From positions 149,546,945-149,610,944 of the forward strand of contig CM043950.1 of NCBI GenBank assembly GCA_014529385.2: DNA of 64,000 nucleotides, given 5' to 3'. Made by a program: the position numbers and the translations under genes. Source of the DNA: Adiantum capillus-veneris. Taxonomy: Eukaryota; Streptophyta; Polypodiopsida; Polypodiales; Pteridaceae. Under the pieces are notes generated by a model. It searched no databases, was not told where the DNA came from, and saw only the letters and a program-made list of their open reading frames with translations. Position 1 is the stretch's first letter, and the number at the start of each line of letters is the position of its first letter. Positions 33,256-45,857 of this stretch are shown in pieces.

Positions 33256-35099
33256 TAAAAATCTATTCTTTGACTTGAGAACTTTGTCGAGGGCAATAAT
33301 AAAATTCTAGGATCTTCAACATACTGAGGTGAATGGGCAAGCCATTTTTGTCATCAAATTAGATGAGAGTGAAATTGTGAAGGGTAGAAAGATTGAGAGA
33401 GTATCAATAACTCTCATCATGAATAGAGATCTTCATACCACAAGGGGGGGAAAAATGCTAAATTTTTTGATGTGTAGCAAGAGAATAACATTTACTGGTT
33501 GGGCGCTTTTGAGGTTGATAGTGAATATTTTAATGTGTTGAATTGGGTATTCCACCGCACTAGTATCCCTTCAATAATCAAAGCTCAACTAGCTAGGGAG
33601 GAGCTAGATGTTGAGGGCTTAGGTAGGTACAAGGTAGAATGGCACATGGGGGGGGTGGGGGGGGACCTAAAGACACTAAAGTGTATTTACAATGTGTTAG
33701 GGGTGCCAATGCCAAAAGCCCCTGTATCTATTGCATGGGTGTAGCAAAGGAGCTAAATCCTGCTAACTAGAACAAAGCCCTAGATAGACACTCTAAAGAT
33801 CCAAACTTTCAAGCTATTTCATATATTCCCCTTTCAAACATCCACCTCTATACACTGCATGCACTTTGTAGAATCATTGAGAAAATTATGCACCTCTACA
33901 TAGGGTTTGTATGGAAACTACAACCTTTATCATCTAGAGAAACTGGCATAAAAAGTATTAAGAGGGTATTGTGTGATATTGGACTTCATGGGGGGAATTT
34001 TGTGATTGAGTCAGACCCCAAGAGGTCATCTAATGGAAATAATGTTCCTAAGAAATCTTCTATTGGTGGGATGAAGGCCATAACATTCTCAGGATTTTAT
34101 GGAAAGTTGAATAGGGCTTCATCTAAAGTCCAACACAACCAATGGAAGGCTCTACACCTCAACATGAGTTGTTTACCTTTAGCAATGTCTTTCTAATACA
34201 ACGTGACTTTAAAATGCAAGGTAAGGTGATTGCAGCTATAGAGAAGCTCTGAATTTTGATCTGATAAAAAAATCAGAACACCCTGAATTGTTAGCCTCCA
34301 TCCACTGCTTGCATAATGTCACATGCCTTCATGATGCAAGCATATGTGATTGCAGTGGGAGATAAGCCCTCACTTTGCAAACATAGGTGATTGCATTTGG
34401 AAAGAAGGCCCTACTTTGCAACATACAATAACCAAATATACTTTCTTCCCCTTTTTCCTTGCATGAAATATCCTCCAACTAATGCACTCCATGAGATACA
34501 CCTCATATGATGGGAATCTCATTGAAAACTCTATGTGCTTTCAAAACTACACCATGTATGCTAAGATTTGGCATACATATTGAACTCCTATATGTATCTA
34601 TAATATCTTCAAACTCAAAACCTTGCTCCCAAATCCCCAAAATAACCCAATGCTTGCTCGGCCTACCACTACTTGGAGTGTAGACAATGCATTCAAAGAC
34701 AAACCCTTGGTTGGGAAATTGCTAAACAAATGGAGTATAGACACTATCTCAAATGAGAAACCTTTACTTGGCAATCTTATCATGAATTTGTATGCCAATA
34801 TTTTGTCATCATCTAGCATGCCTTGTAGATGCAGTCATATGTGATTAGATATGGAAGTAGAGAATCAATAGAAACAATCCATGATAGATTTTTCATTGTT
34901 CCCTTCAACATCTGTAAATAGCAATCTCATCAGGATTAAGCTTTAACTGATTAAGCTTTAACTGATTAAGCTTTAACTGACAACATTTTCTTTTCCAATA
35001 TCACAATTTGTGAGTGATAATTGTATTAGAAAAAAGAAACCAAAACTTCTTAGACCCTTTGGGGCAATGACCTTCTCCTTTAGCTTTTTTGAGTTTCAT

Positions 35100-35770
35100 G
35101 CATAATGGCTATGCATGATCAAACAAGCACTATGAGGACACCACCTTCATTTCAATTAGTGTTGGCAACTAGTTGGCCTGAAGAGAATAGTAGCATCAGT
35201 CCAACCGAGATCCCGTGTTAGCAAACCGATATTGCAGGCTGGTGTATGTGAATCTTGGCAAGCTACTCCAAGAGCCCACCTCCTACAAGTCCACCAGCGC
35301 CCACTTCTCACATAGACTAAGTCATTTGGTTTTTCTAGATCCAGTTAACATGTTTGATGATCCTATTCTATCATTTCTCTTCTCCACCATATTAAAGTCT
35401 CCAACAAGGAGCCACTCCCCTTCTACAAGGAGGTCTTTCAGGAGCTCCACTAATTTGGCTCTTTCCTTTGTAGTGCAGGGTCCATCAGCATTGATAATGG
35501 TAATATGTTGATATGTCCACTTGAACTTTACTCCTAGAGCTCTCCCAGAGGGATCGTTAAACACCACCTTTGGCTCTAGGTCCCTGTCCACAATCGATAG
35601 GATACCACTGTATCAATCTACACTTCTCAGTAGAATACCAACTTCTTCCCCACTCCTTGCTTTGTTTTGCTTGCAGCATCAAGGTGATGCTCTTGGATGG
35701 CCCAGTAGTTAATTTCTTTGCCTTTTCTAACTACCTCCCAGGAGAGAGAGCTCTTCTTCTAGGTTTTGAG
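35100..35770 (-). pseudogene. LINE ORF2 endonuclease (APE-type) fragment
   Basis: On the minus strand the reading contains QEHHLDAASKTKQG (the catalytic Glu region) near 35680, then RALGVKFKWTYQHITIINAD, then WLLVGDFNMVE (the GDFN catalytic motif) near 35370, and an SRLD segment near 35210. These are the ordered motifs of the apurinic-type endonuclease of L1 elements. At least one frameshift and several stops break it. No reverse transcriptase follows downstream. Confidence 0.7.
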
Positions 35771-35947
35771 CCCCTACATGTTCCATGACTAGATAGCAAT
35801 CTCTTCCATTACTCAGAGAGGGGTACAAACTCCTCCACCTCTAGGAACTCTTCCTTTGAGCCCCTGCATGTTCCATGACTGGATAGCAAGCTCTTCCATT
35901 ACTCAGAGAGGGGTACAAACTCCTCCACCTCTAGGAACTCTTCCTTT
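35768..35947. repeat. 90-bp tandem duplication between LINE ORF1 and ORF2
   Basis: The block containing CATGTTCCATGACT and CTACCTCTAG-type sequence on the plus strand is repeated with a 90-bp period and few changes. On the minus strand each unit encodes the same KEEFLEVEEFVPLSE-stop, so the ORF1 terminus has been duplicated in frame. Confidence 0.9.
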
Positions 35948-36780
35948 GTGCCCTCTTTTCTATTGTCCTCCTCCATTGGTCCATTCCCTTTATTTGTGTG
36001 AGAGCTCATCATCTTATTTGCTTTGAGATTTTCCAGGTTGACTTCTTGAAGAACCTCAAAAATATCATCATAGAGAATGGGGGTTTTGAAAAATCTGGCG
36101 AGGCTTCTTTCAATTGTCCAGTCCCCCATAATTGGGATTTGAACCACTTGCAAGAGATGATAGAGACTTGTTGCCATCCTTTGTCTTTCTTTCTATATGT
36201 GGGTGACAACACAATATTTTTAACCATCGGAGATATCGTTTTTTGTTGAGCGGTTGACGTGAAACGCTATCTAGATGTGGCCTTTCTATTGCTATGATGG
36301 CCTTGGATGTGCTTTCGTGAATCTCTATGGTTTTTGTGCAAGCATTGGGCTACTCATGTGCCTGTTCATTAATATTTTCTGAAGGGGTCCCTATTTCAAT
36401 ATCCATTTGGAGCGTTATCGACATGACTTTTTCTTCGATAAACAGGGTCAACAGTCATGAACATGGTAGTGGGACACGACCTTGAAAAGTGCCCAACTCT
36501 ATTACACTTAAAACAGGCATCAAAGAATGTTCTAAAGATTAGGGGAATGACCTTCAAACATGCCCATGTTCGTGGGCTGGGGATTTTTGAGATCCCACCA
36601 TCAGTACACCTTGTTAGCAGTGATACCTACTACTGCTCTACTCTGTTGGATGAGACAAACAACGGGGTAGCGAGTGCTACTACCAGGTCTTTCAAATTGC
36701 TTCTTCTTAGCCACAACGGGAGGTTAATGAACTCCACCCAAACCGAGCACGTCTTGGAATGCATCAAGGGATTCAAATGA
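35899..36780 (-). pseudogene. LINE ORF1 (DUF4283-like, CCHC zinc knuckle)
   Basis: The minus-strand reading includes VWVEFINLPLWLRRSNL followed by LVVALATPLFVSSNR, the usual pattern of the DUF4283 domain of plant LINE ORF1 proteins. Next comes a zinc knuckle CFKCNRVGHFSRSC (CX2CX4HX4C) near 36470-36515. After a frame change the C-terminal part runs through 36177-35899 and ends EEFVPLSE then a stop. The product would be a nucleic-acid-binding ORF1 protein; here it is broken. Confidence 0.65.
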
Positions 36781-37390
36781 GGGGTCCCACGGAAGCACAC
36801 ACACTGGCTATCGATTGAGAAACAACGGACGTTTTACTAACACTTTTGTCACTATCGCCTCATTCTTGCTGGGCTAAATTGAAAAGAATACTTTTTCAAG
36901 ATATTTAATGTGAGAAATGGATCCACTCTGATTCAGGATGTTGGAGCTATATAGACAATTAGTTAGTTCATCTTTGTCAAGCACTCTACCCATGCAGAGG
37001 GAGCAGCTTCGGAGAGGATGGAGCCACCATAGCCACGGTGAGGAGGGGATTCTTGGGAATGGGTGTGCCCTCACCCATGCCCTTTGCAAAAAATTAGAGA
37101 TCAAACACCACTAGCACTCGAAGCCCTCATGCACCATGCTCTATTAAAGACACAGTACAAACCCGGGCACCGGTGCCGATATTTCCACTGATTTTTTTTA
37201 ATGCTTAAAGGGGATTGACATCCCTCATTCACCTTGTCCTAAAAAAATTTCCAAGTGTAAATCCGAGCACCAAGGGCATTGACATCCCTAAACCACTTGT
37301 GATGTGAGGGAGCAGTAGCTGTATGGTGAGTTTCTTCTCCCCTGTTGTGCTCCTCTACCCGCTTCAAAATCGCCTGGCAAAACCCAAAAG

Positions 37391-37444
<54 letters not shown>

Positions 37445-38280
37445 TGATGGTATATTGTCTTAGGATTAAGGGGATGTGTGAGAAAGCTAAAGAGGAGGCC
37501 AAAGGTGGAGTCGAGTCTAGTGAAGAGGGGTTCCAAGCATGGAGAGGAGGGAGGACTTGGGAGAAGAGGGAGGAGGGAGGGATCTAACCACATGGGGGAG
37601 GGAGGAGCTTGAGAGAGGAGGGAGTGGCCATGGAGAAGAGGGAGCAGCTTGGGAGAGGATGTAGCCACCATGGTCATGGGAGGAGGAGGGAGCAGATTGG
37701 GAGAGAATGTGACTCCCATAGGCATGGTGAGGAGGGGAGTCTTGGGAAACGAGGGAGAAGTGATAGAACATCCATCACCACAGACAGTGGACAACAGACG
37801 AGGGAGAAGCGATAGAACATCCATCACCACAGACAGTGGACAACCTTGCCCTTGACACCGAAAAACCCCTGCCACATGGTCGATCGAGATCCTCTCACTT
37901 TTCACGTTTGACTTATGCATCCTGAATGCCATCCAAAAGACTTGCCACTATCAAACGTTACATAGCATTGGAGTCCGCTACCTTGTCTATAGAGCCCATG
38001 TAGAATTTGTATCAACAAGTGGTAATGTGTGTATTCGTGCATGCATGAGTTTAGAGTTGAGGTTGTCAGTAATGAAATAGTAGGTCCATGAAACCTCACA
38101 AATAGGAGTCTATCGGATAAGAGAGAAGGGTGGACAAAATTTTGGAATGCCTTTTTGTTTACTTTTTGAATGGGTCCCTTCATTTAAAGACTTTAGGATT
38201 TCTTTTCAAGTTTTGGTTTTAATGAGTGCGCGTGACCGATGCATCCCCAATGATGTGTGTGTGTGTGTTGTTGTTTTTTT

Positions 38281-38321
<41 letters not shown>

Positions 38322-41260
38322 CGGGGTTGGTTTAAACCCAAAAAATGACGGCTCACCATCGTTTAGCACATAGTAGAAAATAGCATTTTCAAGTGCCTCT
38401 CTTAATTTAATTTAAGGAACTAACCTTATGTTTTAAAATATGCCAATGTGAGCCTTTACCTTGTTTTTTTTGTTTCTTGTGTGCTTAGGCGTATGCATTG
38501 TACCTCACTCGTTAATGCAATGCCGAGGAGCACAGCATCAAGAGAAAAGTTGATGCCTTTGTCGGATTTGTAAAGATGATAGTGAAGGCTGGTGTCTGAT
38601 GTTCTCGTATCGCCAAAAAGATGTGCATTTCATGCGGCCACGTCTTTCCATTTGGAAAAGTGGTCTTTTAGTATTTTGCCATTCTACCTATTCACCACTT
38701 AGCCACTGCTTTTCAGCACAAAAAAGACGTGCCAAGGCGCCGAACTAAGGTTCCGATTGGAGAAAAGGAACCGTCCAGAGAAAGTGAGAGTTTTCTTAAA
38801 GGCGGAAAATTGACATATTGCTTGTTTATTAAAGACTCATATTCCACCCTCAAATTCTCCAACAAAGCAAAAAGCTTGGTACGGTAAAGCAGATTATTAC
38901 ATTGCCAATGGCATGGGCATGGCACATAGAATGCCCTTTCCATGTCTAAATTTGCACCCATTACAATGGTAAACCATCAACCCTCTCTTGATTGACATCA
39001 ATGTTGGCCCCTTCGATTGAAGTGCGACCCTCAGCTCATTTGCGTGGTTGGGCCATTTGGACTACCATTTTATTTTCATTCTCATATGGTAAATTTACCG
39101 TACTTTCATATCCATATGATATTTGGTGATCGAAGATACATACCAAATTGTGAAGAATGGTATGATCGAAGATACATACCATGTTTAATCTACAAGATGA
39201 ATTGAAAAAATTGTCCATGTTTAGGCCTGGTGAATACCTTACGATGTGTCCCAAGTTTTTCATGCATCGGCTATCAAGGTTTTGGAGTGCATATTGAATT
39301 TTTTGAAGATTGAAACCATACTTCCATACTCGTATGCATTTGTTGTGCGGTTACCTTGTGAAAAAAACTAGGTTGACTATAGATCCTTGGCAATGCGTGG
39401 CAAGAGACCCAAGCTAGGATGCAAGCTTGCGGTATGGGACATGAAACTTTCAGGTGTGGCAATAGGCCAGAGCAGATACAAGCTCCCAAGTTCAGGGATG
39501 AGCTAGATAGGCTTTTCGGTTGGAGGTGAATCATATCTCTACTGCTTATGTTTTTTAACAATCATGTTTGGCTCGTGTCATGTCATGTTGAAGATGCTTC
39601 CTTGGGGAGCACTTGAGTAAGGTGACCAACCCAAAACGTGCCAAAAGAGTCGACAAAAGACAAAAGAACCTCTTGCAGGTGTGAGCCATTCTCATTTCAG
39701 CACCTTACCAAGCATTTGGTACATGAACCATAAAGACTTTAATTGAATTAAGATGGTTTAAAAGGTGGACCTTATCCAAGGCCCCAAAATAAGATATTAT
39801 AGCACCCAAGCTTGCACCTTTCAAGCTCTTAGGTAAGATTACTCTACATAATGGAAGGTGATAACCACACTGATGAAGCAAAAGGAATGTTGGGATGTAT
39901 TTCTTGAATAAACTGCCAACAATAAGACGATTTACCTTGAGCCTCCGATACTTCTTGAGGTCCACTTGAGAAACACACCTCCAACACTACGAGATACACT
40001 GCCTTCGAGGTGGCGTGTCATTATAGCTTGTTTAGCAAGCCAAAAAGTGACACATATGCCTAAAGGCCATAAGGGAGAACTAAAGAGGCGAACAGAGAAG
40101 GCTGCCACTTCACACATGTGTGGTGCTCCGAGAGGGCGACAATTATGACCACCACCAAAGATGGGCGTAGCAGAGTTCGCCTGAAGAGATTAGCTTTCAA
40201 AGAGATTCTTGTAATTATATGACTCAGGATTCACTGAACTGGTCACAAAGGGTTCAAACTAAAACGAACAAGGAACAACCCTCGTCTGATGCCTCCTCTT
40301 ACGTATACATCCAATCCATTGCCCTGCTACTCTCAGTACATCATACGGACTTAAACCCCTCCACACACCTCAAAAGCTACCATGCCCCTCAAAGGCACAT
40401 CAACTGGACAAGGCAGAAGATAGGCCCACAGAACACACCTCCACTAGAGCACCGCACGCCCTCTAGCTCTGGTAAACCTCTTAAAATCCTGCGCCTTGTA
40501 CAATTTTGCAATTTTGTATTGCCAAAACTAGTGAGCTCCTCCCTTGGGTTCCTCTGATGTATATTTTGTCTCCTTTCTAATACAATTCTTCCATGCTTTT
40601 ATGGCAATAAAAAACCCTTAAAATATCCATCCAGCATAAGCAAACCAATCAAAGAATCTGAAAACTTATTTCTCCCTGTACCAAAAACACGCATAGACCT
40701 CAAAAATGAAACTTGGCTTTGCTGCAAAGACAAGAGACATAAACAAAAAAGAAAACCTTCATATGCAAAGAACATTATAAGATAAAACTTGTAGAGCTTT
40801 TAAATGATAGAATTGTTACATCTTTCTGCAAAACAATGGCTTTATAAAAGAACTTCTCCATGTCCATCCATGTATTGTACAACCTGGGAATCTTGAAACT
40901 TCCCTATGAGTGCAGAAATGAATTAAAAAGGAAGCAGAGCAAGTGTTATAACTGGACATTGGCTGGCTTGTACTCTGCTTTGAACTTGACAAGCCCTGGC
41001 ACCATTAGGCAAGATACACACCTCACAACTGAAAAACTGACAGAGGTGTGGACATTTTGCCTCAAAGGCATAGATTTGGGTGAAACCACGTAGTATCAAA
41101 GCCAGCTACAAAATGTCATCTCACACCTGAAATGAATCATCCAAAATACACAAATGTGTAGCTAGCGAGATCGTTAGAAAGCACAGTATGGATCTAATTT
41201 ACGATGCTTACAGACGTAGCCAACCGACTTACGCTCTTCAACGAGGGAAAGTCAGCACCC
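36781..41260. other. No gene recognised; microsatellites and G-tract
   Basis: A (CT)n(CA)n tract lies at 37395-37444. A GA/GGAG-rich region covers 37540-37830 and contains a 49-bp tandem duplication near 37751-37845. A T-tract followed by about 40 G lies at about 38276-38322. Plus-strand frames at 39966-40148 and 40219-40557 are open but have no recognisable motif. The final several hundred bases should hold the 3' UTR of the PP2C gene (minus strand). Confidence 0.45.
38276..38322. repeat. T-tract followed by long G-tract
   Basis: About 15 T then about 40 G with one C interruption. Such runs are error-prone in sequencing, so the exact length is doubtful. Confidence 0.85.
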
Positions 41261-43724
41261 TCAACCACCAGCTCTAGAATCCCCAGGAGTAAAACGAGGT
41301 AGATTGACTAGCGAGTTGACTCTTGTAACACCATCCAATGCACTCCATTCATCGCCGTCAGCCACTGCAGGGGGCATCACAGCAGTCCCTGCTTCATCAG
41401 TTCCAATGCTGTTATCCGATTTGAGAGCCTTTTCGACGCTGCCTACACTGTTAAGAGATGGCATCACCGTACTGTCTGCTTCCAGCTTCCCCTGGCAAAT
41501 ATTGTCAGCTTCCACTTTAATCCTTGCTTCAGGCTGCATATTCAACTGATTCGACCCTCCTGATTTCACGTTAGAAGGTGTTTGCCCTTCATTTTCCGTC
41601 TCCTTAATCGGTACCCCCGCCTTCTGAAATGTTGCTGAGCTGGATCGTTTCCTGAGAATGGTCTTCTTTACATTTTTCCCAAGAGGAGCAGTTACTCTTT
41701 CTTTAGTAAACAAGCACACCACAGCACAATCATCAATTTTGGAAGTTGGAAACTTGGACCTCCATGCATGCACTGCCATTTCTACAACTGCCCTTGCAGC
41801 AAGCGACTTTGATGGTACAGATGCAACAATATCCACTACCTCTTTGTTACTTAAGACATCCCAAACCTGTTCCAAAAAACCATTAGAACGTCACCCAAAT
41901 TGAAATTAAGAAGGTGAAATGATAAAAAACCGAGGATACCAAACTAATGACCTCATAATTCTAGCAGAAGTTACAGCCCTTTACAAAGACAGAACTTTAA
42001 AGCTAGCCCACCAAAAGAAATCAGCCACCAGACACAACAACATGAACCAAGCAGACACACGACTTACCCATTCGGCTAAAAATATTTAAGTAAACTTTTC
42101 CTTGAGGTACATTTGAAATTTGAAAGAAAGATGCCTCTGGGTATTGAACCTGGGTCCTTACACACCCAGACAGACACCTAAACAACTAGGTTACAACTTA
42201 CAACCCCCCATTGACTGATGATACCAAACTAGTGTCCTGATAAAGATTAGGACTTAGAGCCCATTACAGAGGGAGAACTTCAAAGCTTGCCCATCGAAAC
42301 AAATCAGCCACCAGAGACAACACCATAAACTGAGCAGACACACAACTTAACCATTCCGTTAAAATAAACAAGGTAAGCTTTTTACGAACCCCATCAGTTG
42401 CCAAAACAATAAACTGGTCCTGCTCCGTCAACGTGTGGTGAGTGACTTCAGGAACAGCAATAACGCCAAAATTTTTCAAGCAGAAATCACCAAAGGCCCT
42501 AGCCATGGCCAAACCAGGGGAGTTATCGTGAGGCAACCAAACTCTGTGCACTTCAGGCTCATCCTGTAAGGCAAACACCCTTCCCCTGCACTGCCGTATC
42601 CTCTCAGCTTCCTCTGCCAAACAGATAAAAGGATCTCAGCGGATGGTGCAAAGAGCAACAGCCTTCATGGCACAACATTTGTTGTGTAAGTTAGGTGAGT
42701 TGAACAAATGGAGAACTCACGTGGTAGATTGGGCTTTAAGTCAACAGTTAGTGGTACAGCTATAAGAGAGCCATCATCAGATCTGGTTCCTATTATTGCC
42801 CTTGAATCTCCCACATTTCCTAAAATCACCTCATTGCCCTAGAGGAAAGTATAGATGTACCAGAGGAAACATCATGTTAAAGGCTAGCTACAGCCTCTGC
42901 AACTTGAAACAGATACAAGAGGACAGTGTACCTGCTTAATTAGGGTTACTGCTGTCGTTCCGCTACAATAACAATCAACGTTGGCCACCTTCCCTTGAAG
43001 TTCTTTGTCCATTAACATGTATGCATCAAGAAAAGATTCTTTCCACAACAATTGAAAACTAGATGAAGCATCCACATCATTTTCAGATTTTTCATTGGCC
43101 TCAGCGTTCCCTGCCTCTGTCCGTGCAGCTTCAAGAGAGTGGTTGTTAAGTGTCTTAAAGCTAGACGCAAGCATTGAAGGCAGAGAGTTTCGAACAATCT
43201 GCGCAACCAGATGTCCATGAGGACCATGGCCATCAAAAACTCCACAAAATACTGCATCTTCTTGAGTCCCAAAACCCTGCAAGCGTAAGCAGAGACATAT
43301 TACAGAGGCAAGCTTCCGTGCAAATTGACCACAACCAAGGCTCACATTCAATTGTAAAGTAAGGCTTCAAGAACTGATGGATGCAAAATCTGGAAAAAGA
43401 GAAATTTACCTCCCACACAGCCATAGCATCTTGATTGATTCCTTTGCGGCCTTGCTGGGAAAAGAGGCAGGCAAAGTTACTGGAGCCATTCGTACAGACT
43501 TTCTTAATGACACCCACCTCTGTTGTTAGGCTAGGATGAGAATCGAAAACCTCTCTTGACTCTTTTCTCATCTTGTCTTTGACACGCTTGAAAGGTGTAT
43601 CAGGTGTTGCAGCTGACGATACGGGATCTTGAGGATGTGGAGCCTGCTTACGTTTTGCAGTGAGAGCTATTTGCTTTGTTGTTGCATTGATCGAGCTTGC
43701 GGAGGATGACATGCAAGTTCCCAT
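41261..43724 (-). CDS. Protein phosphatase 2C, plant clade E type (5 coding exons, 535 aa)
   Basis: Mg/Mn-dependent Ser/Thr phosphatase. The exons on the minus strand are 43724-43410, 43276-42932, 42838-42721, 42613-42390 and 41866-41261; all introns are GT-AG and the frame is unbroken. The order of motifs is RKGINQDAM (Asp99), VFCGVFDGHGPHGH (Asp120, metal site), GNVGDSRA (230-234), RAFGDF, ATDGVWDVLSN (Asp333) and DDCAVV (Asp380). All metal ligands are present. The start is set at MGTCMSS: Gly2 and Cys4 suit N-myristoylation and palmitoylation, as known for clade E members, which suggests membrane attachment. The frame stays open further upstream but that part is (GA)n-derived. The C-terminal EWSALDGVTRVNSLVNLPRF segment is also typical of the clade. 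This is the only intact host gene in the window. Partners and substrate cannot be told from sequence. Confidence 0.93.
41936..42372 (-). repeat. Paired SINE-like repeats and a tRNA-like segment in PP2C intron 4
   Basis: A ~140-bp block at 41936-42075 is repeated in diverged form at 42228-42372 (shared ataccaaacta, aatcagccaccaga and gcagacacac). On the minus strand each starts with a pol III A-box-like motif (TAGCCGAATGGGTAAG and TAACGGAATGGTTAAG). Between them, 42131-42200 on the minus strand reads CTAGTTGTTTAGGTG ... GGTTCAATACCC, resembling tRNA A and B boxes. tRNA-derived SINE insertions are the best guess. No family is assigned. Confidence 0.45.
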
Positions 43725-44170
43725 GGTAAGAGTGACCTGTACCTTTGAACCAGAGGCCACGTATTTGGTGAGACGGCCACTTATGCTTATGCGCTGCACC
43801 TCCAGACCCGTGAATGGGCCGTTGTAGGATGCAATGCGTGCAATCAAGCGCTGCAACTCAAGCTTCCACAAGGCCCAACGCTCAGAGATGCCGGGGCAAG
43901 GGTAAGCCAGAAAGCTTAAGCACTGGCACATCACCCCTTGTGCCCCCAGTGTAGGGCACCAAGTGCCCCGGTCAGCGCAGACACCGATCTCTCTCCCTCT
44001 CTCTCTCTCTCTCGACACACCCGCACGTGCAAACACAACCAACCAGCAAACGAACAGATTGAAACCCTGATCGGGCGCACTAACCTCGGGGGGCTTCAGG
44101 GAATGGCGATTGCGCAAGCATGGCAATGGCGCTGCTGCTGCTGCGGCGAGTGATGAAGAGGGGAAAAGGC
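43725..44170 (-). promoter_or_regulatory. Upstream region and probable 5' UTR of the PP2C gene
   Basis: The minus-strand sequence just before the ATG has an acceptor-like GGTACAG at about 43735-43741, so a 5' UTR intron may end there. Further upstream is a (GA)n-rich run (43988-44013). A transcription start cannot be placed. The frame is open through this stretch, but translation of GA repeats (ERERGRE) is not expected to be protein. Confidence 0.4.
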
Positions 44171-44396
44171 TGCGATCTCATCCTCTTTTGTGATTTCTCA
44201 TCACATCCAATGTCTTTAATTTCTTTATAGAAATATTACAAACCTTGGGCTCCCAGACTCCATTTCGTAACCACTCTCTTTTATTATGAGAAGATCCTTG
44301 TAGGGTAGCCCTCAGCAGGGCTATAAATCTTTCCTCACCAATCAAACTAGTATGTGACCCTCGCGTTGCTGCGGCCAAAAAAACCATGGAAATTGA

Positions 44397-44446
<50 letters not shown>

Positions 44447-44465
44447 CGAAGACATAAATGTATGT

Positions 44466-44519
<54 letters not shown>

Positions 44520-44634
44520 GAGGACATATATAGGTAGGTATATGTGTGTGTGTGTGTGTACGCTTGCCACGTGTGAGGAGAATCGTACTATAGTCCTTGG
44601 AATCACTCTAGTAAGATAACAATGCATAGCTATG

Positions 44635-44683
<49 letters not shown>

Positions 44684-44777
44684 TAGATCTTGAGATCAAG
44701 ATTCATCGAGTAGATCTTTGCTATCTCTTTTTCCACCTTTTCTCCCTTTCTCAATTCTTTTGATTTGAGGACTGGAT

Positions 44778-44821
<44 letters not shown>

Positions 44822-45091
44822 GAGCACATGGAGTATTTTTAGTCAAATGGTTGCGAGCGACTCATTCTTCACACAACTTCTAATAAATTCAAAGTTCCCA
44901 TATCTCCTTACTAATCAACCAACAACAATGTATCATATTTCTACCAGCTTGATTTTGTTGTGACATGCTATCAAAACCATGACTTGCCAATAAACATGCT
45001 TTTCATGACCCTCTATTGGTTGAAGAAAGATAGGTTTTGGTTGGTGCTACACTCTGGGGTCACTTTTGAAGGGCTACCAAGTTACCGAGGA

Positions 45092-45144
<53 letters not shown>

Positions 45145-45264
45145 TCTAGTTGCTAGTGGCAGAGTGCTCTGTGTGCGTGTGTGTGTGTGTATCTCTGACA
45201 CACACGGTGATGGTGGCGCACACACACACAAGTGTGTATGTGTACACACACACGTAAGTTGTCA
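44171..45264. repeat. Cluster of (CT)n, (CA)n and (GT)n microsatellites
   Basis: CT runs at 44401-44438, 44467-44500, 44640-44678, 44781-44818 and 45094-45140, with CA and GT runs beside several of them. No gene is seen between them. Open frames across this region are repeat translations (RERE, SLSL, HTHT). Confidence 0.85.
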
Positions 45265-45313
45265 GGCGTACAATTTTGGGTACTATAGTCTGCACGTTCT
45301 TGAAAAATGGTGG

Positions 45314-45382
<69 letters not shown>

Positions 45383-45793
45383 AACACGATGTCAGTCAAT
45401 TATACAATTTTTGACTATTTCAAGCCATAGGGAAAGAATTGATTTGCATTGAATTTGGAGTACTTCATGTAATTTTTGAAGGCTCTTTAATGTGTCTATA
45501 GAAAGGAGGACAACCGGCAGGGACTTAACAACTCAATTTCGGTGTTGATCCAACATGCTGTGCAAATCAACCAGAAAGCGACATGTGGAGACCCTCACCT
45601 TCGTCTAATTTTTCAAGCTCCATTATAAAGAGTATAGATAATGGACTATTGAATAATAGCAAAAAAAATTGTGTATGCTAGGGCTTGAGAAAAACCTAGG
45701 TTTAGTGTAATCCCACCTACAAATTTGAAACAGTCAAAATCGTGCACCTGACATTGTGTTAACTTTTGTGTGTGTGGGTGTGTGTGTGGGTGT

Positions 45794-45857
<64 letters not shown>

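Larger units (their letters stand above)
30683..35099. other. No gene recognised; two tandem duplications and a possible coding relic
   Basis: AT-rich DNA. Tandem duplications at 31575-31858 and 32737-32914 are listed separately. A (CT)n tract lies at about 33207-33252. Between about 33310 and 34195 several consecutive plus-strand frames (33329-33541, 33499-33744, 33888-34196) could be one decayed protein of unknown type. They share no motif I can name, and poly-G interruptions break the frames. A 15-bp unit (aagctttaactgatt) is repeated three times at 34939-34983. Confidence 0.4.
35100..36780 (-). mobile_element. L1-like LINE fragment, minus strand
   Basis: On the minus strand an ORF1 remnant with a CCHC knuckle is followed by the endonuclease domain of ORF2. 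The order and motifs are those of plant L1-type LINEs. Reverse transcriptase and 3' tail are absent, so the element is truncated after the endonuclease. Stops and frameshifts are scattered throughout. Confidence 0.7.

Noticed and set aside
43725-44126. Long N-terminal extension of the PP2C reading frame
   Set aside because: The frame is open, but the extension includes GA-repeat translation and lacks family similarity; the MGTCMSS start matches clade E proteins.
45094-45376. Open frames of 70-156 codons rich in RERE, SLSL, HTHT, VCVC
   Set aside because: They are translations of dinucleotide repeats, open in several frames at once. The same holds for frames at 14.1-14.4, 15.6-15.8, 18.2-18.8, 44.2-44.7 and 51.1-51.6 kb.
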